NCBI GenBank assembly: GCA_020637895.1
Contig: JACKJP010000007.1
Location: forward strand, 129,706-193,705
DNA length: 64,000 nt
Direction of reading: 5' to 3'
Source of the DNA: Rhodobiaceae bacterium
GTDB lineage: Bacteria > Pseudomonadota > Alphaproteobacteria > Rhizobiales > Tepidamorphaceae
Shown: positions 1-7,642 of the stretch, one piece after another
Layout of the letters: every line of letters begins with the position of its first letter
Numbering within the stretch: position 1 is the first letter of the stretch
Position numbers and translations under genes: made by a program
The notes under the pieces: model-generated
Database searches by the model: none
Told to the model about the DNA's origin: nothing
Seen by the model: the letters and a program-made list of their open reading frames with translations, nothing else

Positions 1-667
1 TGAGATCCGTGCCCAAAGGCGGATTTGAACGGATGCGCGAAAATGCCATCCAGTAATAGGGGTTGTTGCGGCCGTCGACACGGCGGTCGAGGTAGAAGAG
101 GCTCTGGTCGCGCTTGCCCTGCCGCGTCACCTCCACGCCCTTCACGTCGTCAGGTTCGCACGCAGGGAAATTGATGTTCATCACCACGTCAGAGCTCTTC
201 ATCTGCGGCAGTAGCCGGGAAATGATGCCGGGCGCGTGCTGGCGCGCGGTCTCCCAGGGAACCGGCGCGTCATGGTCATAGAAATAGCCCTGACTCAGGG
301 CAATCGACCGCACACCGAGCACGGCGCCTTCGAAGGCGCCCGCGATCGTTCCGGAATAGGTCACATCGTCGGCGATGTTCTGCCCGCGATTGACGCCGGA
401 CAGTACAAGATCGGGCGGATTGTCCAGCAGTACCTGGCGCACGCCCATGATGACGCAGTCGGTCGGCGTCCCCTTGACCGCGAACCGGCGCTCTCCGATT
501 TCCCGCAAGCGAAGCGGATCGTTCAGCGACAGCGAATGGGATGCGCCGCTATTGTCGATCTCTGGCGCAACGACCCATATGTCGTCGGAAAGCGTCGCGG
601 CAATGCTTTCCAGCACCTCAAGGCCAGGCGCATTGATACCATCATCATTGGTCAGCAAAATCCGCAC
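1..667 (-). CDS. surE: 5'/3'-nucleotidase SurE (3' end cut by window edge)
   Basis: Metal-dependent nucleoside-monophosphate phosphatase of the SurE family, a stationary-phase survival protein. The minus-strand translation from a GTG at 665-667 opens with MRILLTNDDGINAPG, the metal-binding Asp-Asp signature. It continues with the SGVNRGQNIADDV and YSGTIAGAFEGA blocks that are diagnostic of the family. A Shine-Dalgarno-like AAGGA lies about 9 nt before the GTG. About 222 codons are present and family members have about 250, so roughly the last 30 residues lie outside the window. It follows serS by 31 bp on the same strand and is probably cotranscribed with it, a common alphaproteobacterial arrangement. 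Confidence 0.93.
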   Translation of the reverse strand, partial: MRILLTNDDGINAPGLEVLESIAATLSDDIWVVAPEIDNSGASHSLSLNDPLRLREIGERRFAVKGTPTDCVIMGVRQVLLDNPPDLVLSGVNRGQNIADDVTYSGTIAGAFEGAVLGVRSIALSQGYFYDHDAPVPWETARQHAPGIISRLLPQMKSSDVVMNINFPACEPDDVKGVEVTRQGKRDQSLFYLDRRVDGRNNPYYWMAFSRIRSNPPLGTDL

Positions 668-698
668 GTTTCTTCTTCCTTATAGGATCGCGTTGCGA

Positions 699-1982
699 TC
701 AGCCCGCGGGCGCGATTGCTTCCAGCCCGCCCATGTAGGGGCGCAACACTTCGGGCACGACGATCGAGCCATCGGCCTGCTGGTAATTTTCCAGCACCGC
801 GATCAGCGTGCGACCGACAGCAAGGCCCGAACCGTTGAGCGTATGGCAGAAACGCGGCGCACCGCCTTCGGACGGACGATACCGCGCATTCATGCGCCTT
901 GCCTGAAAGTCGCCGCAGACCGAGCAGCTGGAAATTTCGCGGAAGGCATCCTGCCCCGGCAACCAGACCTCAATGTCATAGGTCTTGCGAGAGGCAAAGC
1001 CCATGTCGCCCGTGCACAGGGTGACGGTACGATAGTGAAGGCCCAGCGCATCCAGGATGCCTTCGGCTGCACCGCGCATGCGCTCCAGTTCCTCAAGAGC
1101 TGCCGCTTCGGTGGTGATGGATACGAGTTCACACTTGGCGAACTGGTGCTGGCGGATCATCCCGCGCGTATCGCGGCCAGCGGCGCCGGCCTCCAGGCGA
1201 AAACAGGGAGTCCATGCCGTTACCCGGATCGGCAGTGCGGCTTCCTCCAGCATCTGTTCACGGACCAGATTGGTCAGCGGGACCTCCGCGGTCGGGATCA
1301 GCCAGAACCCGTCCTCGGTATGGAACTGGTCGTCTGCGAATTTGGGTAGCTGTGCTGTACCGAACATCGTGTCGTCGCGCACCAGCAGCGGCGGATTGAC
1401 CTCCGTGTAGCCGTTCTTGTCAGTGTGGGTATCGAGCATGAACTGGCCGAGTGCGCGCTCAAGCCGGGCAAGCGCGCCCTTCAGCACGACGAACCGCGCG
1501 CCGGAGATACGGGCGGCAGCCTCGAAATCCATCAGGCCCAGCGCCTCGCCGAGTTCAAAATGCTGTCTGGGTTCGAACGCGAAGGACGGCCTTTCCCCTT
1601 TGACATGCAGGAGCACGTTATCGTGCTCGTCGGCACCGTCCGGCACTTCTTCCAGCGGCATGTTGGGGATGATCGCCATCGCCTCTTCAAGCGCCGAAGT
1701 GAGCCTGCGCTCTTCTTCCTCGCCTGTCTGGATGAAGGCCTTGACCCGCGCAACCTCCTCGATCAACGAAGCGGCTGTGGCCTCGTCGCCCGATGCCTTT
1801 GCCTGCCCGATGGCTTTCGAAGCGCTGTTGCGCCGCTCCTGGGCCTCCTGAAGTCGGGTAATGTGTTCGCGGCGGGCCTCGTCGAGCGCGATCAGCCTGG
1901 CGGCGGCTGGTTCTGCCCCACGCCGCGCGAGTGCCTTATCCAGTTTTTCCGGATTGTCCCTGATCCACTTGATATCGAACAT
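699..1982 (-). CDS. serS: Seryl-tRNA synthetase
   Basis: Charges tRNA-Ser (and tRNA-Sec where present) with serine in the cytoplasm; class II aminoacyl-tRNA synthetase. The 427-aa product starts MFDIKWIRDNPEKLDKAL, the normal SerRS N-terminus, followed by the two-helix coiled-coil arm (residues about 30-100). Motif 2 is seen as FRLEAGAAGRDTRG and motif 3 as NGSGLAVGRTL. An in-frame extension upstream to 2030 exists, but the conserved N-terminus fixes the start at 1982. The length is normal. It lies between tatC and surE, all on the minus strand, as in many alphaproteobacteria. Confidence 0.97.
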   Translation of the reverse strand: MFDIKWIRDNPEKLDKALARRGAEPAAARLIALDEARREHITRLQEAQERRNSASKAIGQAKASGDEATAASLIEEVARVKAFIQTGEEEERRLTSALEEAMAIIPNMPLEEVPDGADEHDNVLLHVKGERPSFAFEPRQHFELGEALGLMDFEAAARISGARFVVLKGALARLERALGQFMLDTHTDKNGYTEVNPPLLVRDDTMFGTAQLPKFADDQFHTEDGFWLIPTAEVPLTNLVREQMLEEAALPIRVTAWTPCFRLEAGAAGRDTRGMIRQHQFAKCELVSITTEAAALEELERMRGAAEGILDALGLHYRTVTLCTGDMGFASRKTYDIEVWLPGQDAFREISSCSVCGDFQARRMNARYRPSEGGAPRFCHTLNGSGLAVGRTLIAVLENYQQADGSIVVPEVLRPYMGGLEAIAPAG

Positions 1983-2051
1983 GCTTGATCCGAAGAGATG
2001 AGTGGGCGCGCCCCAAGGCGGACGGAGCATGCCAGATTCGAGATTGGAACG

Positions 2052-2855
2052 TCAGGCGCTCTCGGCTTCCTTCTCGCGCTCAAGCGCGTCGCGCTTCTTC
2101 TCGACACGCCGAACCGCAAGAATGGAGATTTCGTAGAGAAGCAGCGTTGGAAGCGCAAGGCCGATCTGGCTGATCGGATCGGGCGGCGTCAGGAATGCGG
2201 CCACGAGGAAAACCAGCACGATGGCGTGCTTGCGCTTCGACTTGAGCGTATCGGAACCGATGATCCCCGCACGCGCCAGAAGCGTCAAAACGACAGGCAT
2301 CTGGAAGCAGATTCCGAAGGCGAATATCAGGGTCATGATGAGACTGAGATATTCACTGACCCGCGCGACCAGCTGGATTTGCGCAACCCCGTCGCCCGTC
2401 TGCTCCATGCCGAGAAAAAACTGCATGGCAAGCGGCATGACGAGGAAATAGACCAGCGCACCGCCAAGGATGAACAGGATCGGCGTCGCGATCAGAAATG
2501 GCAGAAATGCCGTGCGTTCGTTGCGGTAGAGGCCAGGCGCGACGAACATGTAGAGCTGCCCGGCGATGACCGGGAAAGCAAAGAAGAAGCCGCCGAAAAG
2601 CGCCAGCTTGAACTGGGTAAAGAGATACTCCTGCGGAGCCGTATAGATCAGGTGGATGTCACGGACATTGCCAGCCGCCTGCTCGTAGGGCCAAAGCAGG
2701 ATATTGAAGATGTCGGAGGCGAAGAAAAAGCAGATGATCGTCGCGATCGCCAGCCCGATCAGCGCCTTGATGAGCCTGTTTCGCAGTTCTGTCAGATGCT
2801 CGACGAGTGGTGCGCGCGACGCTTCGATATCGGCCTCGTCCTGGCTGTCACGCAT
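2052..2855 (-). CDS. tatC: Sec-independent protein translocase TatC
   Basis: Receptor core of the twin-arginine translocase in the inner membrane. It binds RR signal peptides together with TatB and moves folded proteins to the periplasm. The 267-aa protein has the six membrane spans of the family. The N-terminal cytoplasmic LVEHLTELRNRLIKAL and the loop FLTPPDPISQ are TatC signatures. Its start overlaps the end of tatB by 8 nt, so translation is probably coupled. The C-terminus is a charged tail rich in Lys and Glu. It is the last of the tatA-tatB-tatC run, read from high to low coordinates. Confidence 0.97.
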   Translation of the reverse strand: MRDSQDEADIEASRAPLVEHLTELRNRLIKALIGLAIATIICFFFASDIFNILLWPYEQAAGNVRDIHLIYTAPQEYLFTQFKLALFGGFFFAFPVIAGQLYMFVAPGLYRNERTAFLPFLIATPILFILGGALVYFLVMPLAMQFFLGMEQTGDGVAQIQLVARVSEYLSLIMTLIFAFGICFQMPVVLTLLARAGIIGSDTLKSKRKHAIVLVFLVAAFLTPPDPISQIGLALPTLLLYEISILAVRRVEKKRDALEREKEAESA

Positions 2856-3366
2856 CGCCCGGCCCTTTTCTGGCCCGCTTTGCGGGAGCTTTGCGGACGG
2901 CTGCAGGCTTTGCCGGCTTTGCAGCAGCTGTTTTCGTCGATGGCTTCGGTGAAGCCGCAGGGGTCTTCGCAGCGGGTGCCTTCTTCGTCGAAGGCGCCTT
3001 TTTTGCCTTGGGCGCTGGCGCAGGTTCGGTCACCGCAGGTGTGATCTTGACCGGAGCATCCTTGCCTGCGGGCGCTGGCAACGGCTCCATCACTGCATCG
3101 TCCTTGCTTTCCCCGCCAGTCAGCATGGAGCGGACCTGGGAGGCGGGGTGAATGCGCCGGACGCTTTCAATGTCACGGCGGACATCGTCGAGTTCCGCCT
3201 CGCGCATCGCATCGTTCACCTGACGCTGAAAGTCACCTGCCATACGCCGCAACTGTCCGGCGTATTTGCCGAAACTGCGCAAAACCCTGGGCAGGTCGCT
3301 CGGGCCGACAACCACGATCAGGACGACCGCGATGACGAGCATCTCGCTCCAGCCGATGTCAAACAT
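2848..3366 (-). CDS. tatB: Sec-independent protein translocase TatB with Lys/Pro/Ala-rich tail
   Basis: Twin-arginine translocase subunit that forms the substrate receptor with TatC. The N-terminus MFDIGWSEMLVIAVVLIVVV is a single membrane span, followed by the hinge GPSDLPRVLR and an amphipathic helix, as expected for TatB. Residues about 115-172 form a low-complexity tail of Lys, Ala, Pro, Ser and Thr ending in KRARKG, resembling a histone-H1-like tail. TatB tails vary in other species, but this composition recurs in two unrelated proteins of this window (the Aap ATPase and GlpX). It overlaps tatC by 8 nt. Confidence 0.95.
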   Translation of the reverse strand: MFDIGWSEMLVIAVVLIVVVGPSDLPRVLRSFGKYAGQLRRMAGDFQRQVNDAMREAELDDVRRDIESVRRIHPASQVRSMLTGGESKDDAVMEPLPAPAGKDAPVKITPAVTEPAPAPKAKKAPSTKKAPAAKTPAASPKPSTKTAAAKPAKPAAVRKAPAKRARKGPGDA

Positions 3367-3440
3367 GGCGTGCTGCTTTCCCGTGGGCCGCCGAGGAACC
3401 GGGCATCAGGCGTCGCGGCCGGAGCCGAGCCTCTGATTGA

Positions 3441-3692
3441 TCAGCTTGTCTTCTTGCGCGGGCGCTTGGGCGCGGTCGGTTGCGGGGCTGGCTCTGCCGG
3501 CGTGTGCTCGATGGTCCGTTGCGGCGCTTCGGCGGCGGGTTCCCGCGCCTCTTCGCCCTCATCGGCCATTCCCTTCTTGAAGCTCTTGATGCCCTTGGCG
3601 ACATCGCCCATCAGGTCCGAAATCTTCCCCCTGCCGAACAACAGAACAAGAAGAACGATTACGATCAGGATTTGAAACCAACTGGGGGCCAT
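3441..3692 (-). CDS. tatA: Sec-independent protein translocase TatA
   Basis: Pore-forming or membrane-thinning subunit of the twin-arginine translocase, recruited by TatBC. The 83-aa product has one N-terminal span (WFQILIVIVLLVLLFGRGK), the conserved FGRGKISDLMGDVAKGIKSFKKGM hinge and amphipathic-helix region, and a short acidic and Pro-rich tail. This is the normal architecture and size. It is first in the tatABC run; 74 bp separate it from tatB. The upstream 86 bp to the stop of the ABC ATPase gene leave room for a promoter, but I see no convincing one. Confidence 0.95.
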   Translation of the reverse strand: MAPSWFQILIVIVLLVLLFGRGKISDLMGDVAKGIKSFKKGMADEGEEAREPAAEAPQRTIEHTPAEPAPQPTAPKRPRKKTS

Positions 3693-3778
3693 AAAAACGC
3701 TCCTTCAAGCCGCGATGCGGCAACTATCTACTGCCCAGACGATATATGGACCTTCTTGCCCTCGCAATAAAGGCTTGG

Positions 3779-4927
3779 CTAGCCGCGAATGCCGGCATTG
3801 TCCTCGAACACAAGAATTCCATGCGGATCGACGGACAGGGACACGTCATTTCCGGGGACGACGCCAGGACTCAGCCGTGCACGGGCGACAAGGGGGCGAT
3901 CGATGCCCTCCACGACGATTTCAAGGTAATCGTCCTCGCCCGAAAAGCGACGCATGACGATGCGCCCGGCGGTGCCGCCCTCGCCAGCCGGAGCAACACG
4001 AATACCGTGCGGACGTACGCCGACCGCATAGGCCGCACCCTTCTGCGCGCTCTCATAGGGAAGGCTTCCCAAAGGGGTCGCGATAAAACCGGCGCCGCCT
4101 TGTCCTTCAAGAAGATTGATCTCGCTGAAAAACTTGGCAACCTCGATATCGGCGGGTTCGTGATAAAGATTTTGCGCCGTCCCGATCTGGACGATCCGGC
4201 CCTTGCGCATCAGGGCGATGCGGTCGGCCATCAGCATTGCCTCTTCAGGATCGTGGGTAACGATGATCGAGGTAGCCCGCGTCTCGCGCAGGACGGCCAG
4301 CGTCTCCTCGCGGACTTCATCGCGCAGGCGCCGGTCAAGGCCGGAGAACGGTTCGTCCATCAGAAGGATACCCGGCCGCGGCGCGATCGCCCGCGCCAGC
4401 GCCACGCGCTGCTGTTCGCCGCCGGAAAGCTGGTGCGGATAGGCCCGCTGATAGCTGTCCATACCCACGCGGGCGAGTGCCTTGACCGCTTCCGCCTTCG
4501 CCACGTTTCGCGGTAATCGGCTGAGCCCAAACACTGCATTTTCGAGAATGGTCAGATGCGGAAACAGCGCGTAGTCCTGAAAGACGTAGCCAATCCCCCG
4601 CTTGTCCGGCGCAACGAAACGGCGTTCGTCGCTGACCGGTTTCCCGTCTATGGAAACGGTGCCCGCGAATGGCCGTTCAAGACCGGTCGCCACCCTCAGC
4701 AGCGTCGACTTGCCGCAGCCGGATCTGCCGAGCAGACAGAGGACTTCACCTGGCGACACCTGAAACGTCACATCGTTCAGGGAAACCGTCTCGCCATAGC
4801 GATGCGATACGCCGTCAAACGCCAGACTTGAGGCAATCGACGCCGCAGCCGTGCCCCTGCGGCCCCAGCCGGGCATGGCGGCAACCGGGGACGACGGCAC
4901 TTCGTTACTCCGGCGCGCGTTTGTCAC
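3779..4927 (-). CDS. Orphan Fbp/Pot-type ABC transporter ATP-binding protein
   Basis: ATPase subunit of an ABC importer of the iron(III)/polyamine/sulfate class (FbpC-like). It has Walker A GRSGCGKST (about 67-75), Q-loop Gln 117, signature LSGGEQQ (about 167-173), Walker B ILLMDEP (about 187-193) and an H-loop His in IIVTHDPEEA. A C-terminal TOBE-like regulatory region of about 120 residues follows. The GTG start overlaps the scpB stop by 4 nt (GTGA), so translation is coupled to scpB. The first 35 residues are an extension ahead of the core domain. No permease or binding-protein gene lies nearby, so substrate and partners are unknown. The position between scpB and tatA is unusual. Confidence 0.88.
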   Translation of the reverse strand: MTNARRSNEVPSSPVAAMPGWGRRGTAAASIASSLAFDGVSHRYGETVSLNDVTFQVSPGEVLCLLGRSGCGKSTLLRVATGLERPFAGTVSIDGKPVSDERRFVAPDKRGIGYVFQDYALFPHLTILENAVFGLSRLPRNVAKAEAVKALARVGMDSYQRAYPHQLSGGEQQRVALARAIAPRPGILLMDEPFSGLDRRLRDEVREETLAVLRETRATSIIVTHDPEEAMLMADRIALMRKGRIVQIGTAQNLYHEPADIEVAKFFSEINLLEGQGGAGFIATPLGSLPYESAQKGAAYAVGVRPHGIRVAPAGEGGTAGRIVMRRFSGEDDYLEIVVEGIDRPLVARARLSPGVVPGNDVSLSVDPHGILVFEDNAGIRG

Positions 4928-5592
4928 CCGTCCGTACCGTCGCGTTCGTCGTTGTCGAAATCGCCTTCATCGCCATCGTCCAGCGGATCTTCATCGTCGG
5001 TCAGTTCACTGTCGATGGGCTGTGGCACCGAAAAGCCCGGCGGCAGCGTCGCGTCAAGGAGGCCGGCGCCCTTCAATTCATCAAGACCGGGCAAATCGCG
5101 CAGGGATTCGAGTGCGAAGTGATCGAGGAATTCCGGCGTCGTTCCATAGGTGACCGGCCGCCCCGGCGTGCGGCGGCGGCCACGCATGCGCACCCATCCC
5201 GTTTCCAGCAGGACATCAAGACGCACGCTGACTCCGCGAATTTCCTCGATTTCAGCGCGCGTGACAGGCTGATGATAGGCAATGATCGCGAGCGCCTCGA
5301 GCGCGGCCCTTGAAAGCTTGCGTTCGTCGGTCTGGTCGCGCTGCAGCAGGAACGCAAGATCGTCAGCGGTGCGAAAACGCCAGCCATCGCCAACCTTGGC
5401 GAGATGAACCCCGCGCACGGCATAATCGCGCTGCAGGCATTCGATGATCAACGGGATATCGGCATCTTCCGGCAGGCGTGCGCGCAAAGTCGCCTCGTCT
5501 AGAGGTTCGGTCGCGGCAAACAGCAGCGCCTCGGCCATGCGCATCTGTTCGCGCAGGCTGTCGCGGCTACCGGTTTTGGTGGCTTCTTCCAT
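4924..5592 (-). CDS. scpB: Segregation and condensation protein ScpB
   Basis: Winged-helix kleisin-associated subunit of the SMC-ScpAB condensin that organises and segregates the chromosome. The 222-aa product carries the paired winged-helix region with the conserved stretch ALEALAIIAYHQPVTRAEIE, then EIRGV and the GRPVTYGTTPEFLDHF block, all typical of ScpB. The C-terminus is a very acidic Asp/Glu tail. It lies 93 bp downstream of scpA and its stop overlaps the start of the ABC ATPase gene. The scpA-scpB pairing next to nagZ is standard in alphaproteobacteria. Confidence 0.95.
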   Translation of the reverse strand: MEEATKTGSRDSLREQMRMAEALLFAATEPLDEATLRARLPEDADIPLIIECLQRDYAVRGVHLAKVGDGWRFRTADDLAFLLQRDQTDERKLSRAALEALAIIAYHQPVTRAEIEEIRGVSVRLDVLLETGWVRMRGRRRTPGRPVTYGTTPEFLDHFALESLRDLPGLDELKGAGLLDATLPPGFSVPQPIDSELTDDEDPLDDGDEGDFDNDERDGTDG

Positions 5593-5685
5593 TCTCGTTC
5601 CGACCGCCCCCGCACATTTTTGTGCGCCATACCGGATAGCTGGACCAGCTTGCCCGCAGGGTCAAGTGCGATACCCCATCGCCAT

Positions 5686-6459
5686 TCAGTTCTTTCGGCG
5701 GACAAAGAGCGGCGCGAATGGCCGTTCCTGGCGCAGCTCCGCCCTGCCCTCGCGTACAAGCTCAAGGCTGGCGCCGAAGCTGGACGCTATGATGCCCGCC
5801 CGCATTTCCGGATCGTCCATGAATTGGGCGAGAAAATGATCGATCGGCGTCCAGTCGGCAATCTCGCCGAACAGTCGTTCCAGCCTGCGCCTTGCCTCCT
5901 GAAGCGTCCACACGGATCGCGGCTTCATCGTGAGATTGCGATTGAGACCGCGTTGCCGCTGATCCGCGTAGGCGCGCAGGAGTTCATAGAGATCGGCATC
6001 GAAGCGGCGGTGGCGCAGTAACGTCACGCCCTCAGGCATGCCTCGTGGAAAAATGTCACGGCCAAGCCTGTTGCGGTTGACGAGACGGACAGCGGCGTCG
6101 CGCATGGCTTCGAGGCGCTTGAGACGGAACGCGAGTGTTTCGGCCAGTTCCTCGCCGCTCGGTTCATCGTCTTCCGGAATCGGTATGAGCAGCCGGGACT
6201 TCAGGTAGGCAAGCCATGCCGCCATGACGAGATAGTCTGCCGCGAGCTCCAGCCGCAACCGGCGTGCTTCGGCTATGAAGGCGAGATACTGTTCGACCAG
6301 CGCCAGTATCGATATGCGCGACAGATCGACCTTGTGCGTTCTGGCCAGCGTCAGCAGGAGATCGAGCGGGCCTTCGAAGCCATCGACGTCAACGACGAAC
6401 AGCTCGCCGGGCGCGCGGTCGGCGCGCTCCTCCATGAACAGTTCATCACCTGCGGCCAT
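5686..6459 (-). CDS. scpA: Segregation and condensation protein ScpA
   Basis: Kleisin subunit that bridges the SMC heads in bacterial condensin. The product (257 aa) contains the kleisin signature FEGPLDLLLTLARTHKVDLSRI near residue 28, then the helical EQYLAFIAEARRLRLELAADYLVMAAWLAYLKSR region, and a C-terminal winged-helix end. The length is normal for ScpA. It starts 12 bp downstream of the nagZ stop and precedes scpB, so nagZ-scpA-scpB form one unit. The gap to scpB (93 bp) shows no obvious terminator. Confidence 0.95.
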   Translation of the reverse strand: MAAGDELFMEERADRAPGELFVVDVDGFEGPLDLLLTLARTHKVDLSRISILALVEQYLAFIAEARRLRLELAADYLVMAAWLAYLKSRLLIPIPEDDEPSGEELAETLAFRLKRLEAMRDAAVRLVNRNRLGRDIFPRGMPEGVTLLRHRRFDADLYELLRAYADQRQRGLNRNLTMKPRSVWTLQEARRRLERLFGEIADWTPIDHFLAQFMDDPEMRAGIIASSFGASLELVREGRAELRQERPFAPLFVRRKN

Positions 6460-6471
6460 GTCACAGCCCCC

Positions 6472-7503
6472 TCACGCGATCGCCGGTCCGTCTGCGGAAC
6501 TGAGCAAACTGGTGAATTCATCCCAAAGCCCGGCACAATCCTCCTCCGCCCTGCGCGCCCATGCAAGTGCGTCGACGGCGCGGCGGGCCGGTTCGCCGAC
6601 AAGCTGCGGCGTCGCGTCGGCGACTGCCTCCATCTCGGCCATGTCGCCATTGCAATGGAGGGCCATATCGCAACCCGCGGCGAAGGCAGCCTGCGTGCGC
6701 GCGCCCATCGTCCCCGACAGGGCCTTCATGGAAAGATCGTCGCTCATCAGCAGGCCGTCGAATCCGATTTCGCCGCGTATGATGTCGCCGATCACCGTTG
6801 CGGAGGTTGTTGCTGGCGCGGCAGCGTCGATGGCGGCATAGACGACGTGGGCGGTCATTGCCATGGGCAGATCAGACAGGCCGGCGAACGTCGCAAAATC
6901 CGTCGCCGCCAGTTGATCCCGTGGCGTACTGACCGTCGGCAGTTCAAGGTGACTGTCAGCACGGGCGCGGCCATGACCGGGAATGTGCTTGACGATGGTC
7001 GACACGCCCGACGCCCGCATGCCCGCCGCTGCAGCGCCAGCAAGGGCAATGACGGCCTCGGGCGTTTCCCCATAGGCGCGGTCGCCTATGATGTCATGAG
7101 CGCCGGTTATGAGAAGGTCGGCAACGGGAAAGCAGTCGACCGTGATACCCAGCGCATAAAGCTCTTCGCCGATCAGCCTGCCGCTGAGCCACGCGGCGCG
7201 TTCCGCCGCGGCCCGATCGCCGGACCAAAGCGCTGCGATAAGACCGGCTGCCGGCACATCCCGCCAGTGCGGCGGCCGCAGGCGCCGTACCCGTCCGCCC
7301 TCCTGATCGATCAGCACAGGCGCATCCGGCCTGCCGACGATGTCGCGGAAAGCACGAACCAGCGACTTCACCTGATCCGGCGTGTCGATATTGCGTGCAA
7401 AAAGGATCAGCCCCCAGGGCCGCGTGGCATCAAGAAAAGCCACTTCCTGCTGCGAGATCGTCAGACCGGCGATACCGGTAATGAATGCGCGCGTCTGGTC
7501 CAT
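6472..7503 (-). CDS. nagZ: Beta-N-acetylhexosaminidase NagZ
   Basis: Cytoplasmic glycoside hydrolase family 3 enzyme that removes N-acetylglucosamine from muropeptides in cell-wall recycling. The 343-aa protein is a single TIM barrel. It shows the DQEGGRV substrate loop (about 66-72), the mobile catalytic loop KHIPGHGRARADSH (about 172-185) with the His/Asp acid-base pair, and the nucleophile Asp in LLMSDDLSMKAL (about 251-262). All key residues are present. It is the upstream gene of the nagZ-scpA-scpB unit and is separated from the SPOR gene by a strong terminator hairpin at 7588-7617. Confidence 0.95.
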   Translation of the reverse strand: MDQTRAFITGIAGLTISQQEVAFLDATRPWGLILFARNIDTPDQVKSLVRAFRDIVGRPDAPVLIDQEGGRVRRLRPPHWRDVPAAGLIAALWSGDRAAAERAAWLSGRLIGEELYALGITVDCFPVADLLITGAHDIIGDRAYGETPEAVIALAGAAAAGMRASGVSTIVKHIPGHGRARADSHLELPTVSTPRDQLAATDFATFAGLSDLPMAMTAHVVYAAIDAAAPATTSATVIGDIIRGEIGFDGLLMSDDLSMKALSGTMGARTQAAFAAGCDMALHCNGDMAEMEAVADATPQLVGEPARRAVDALAWARRAEEDCAGLWDEFTSLLSSADGPAIA

Positions 7504-7587
7504 ACAATCTGGTTATGAAGCGACGCCCTTGCCGGTCAAGCTGTTTGCCAAATCATCCAGAGAGAAACGGGCCTATTGAGACAAGAA

Positions 7588-7617
7588 GGGCCGGCGCGAA
7601 GCCAATCGCGCCGGCCC
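7588..7617 (-). terminator. Strong hairpin terminator after the SPOR gene
   Basis: A perfect 12-bp stem (GGGCCGGCGCGA paired with TCGCGCCGGCCC) with a 6-nt loop lies 25 nt beyond the stop of the SPOR-domain gene. On the minus strand it is followed by TTCTTGTCTC, a partly U-rich tract. It probably ends SPOR transcription before nagZ starts. Confidence 0.75.
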
Positions 7618-7642
7618 AATGATTTCTTCCGATGCCGCCAGA

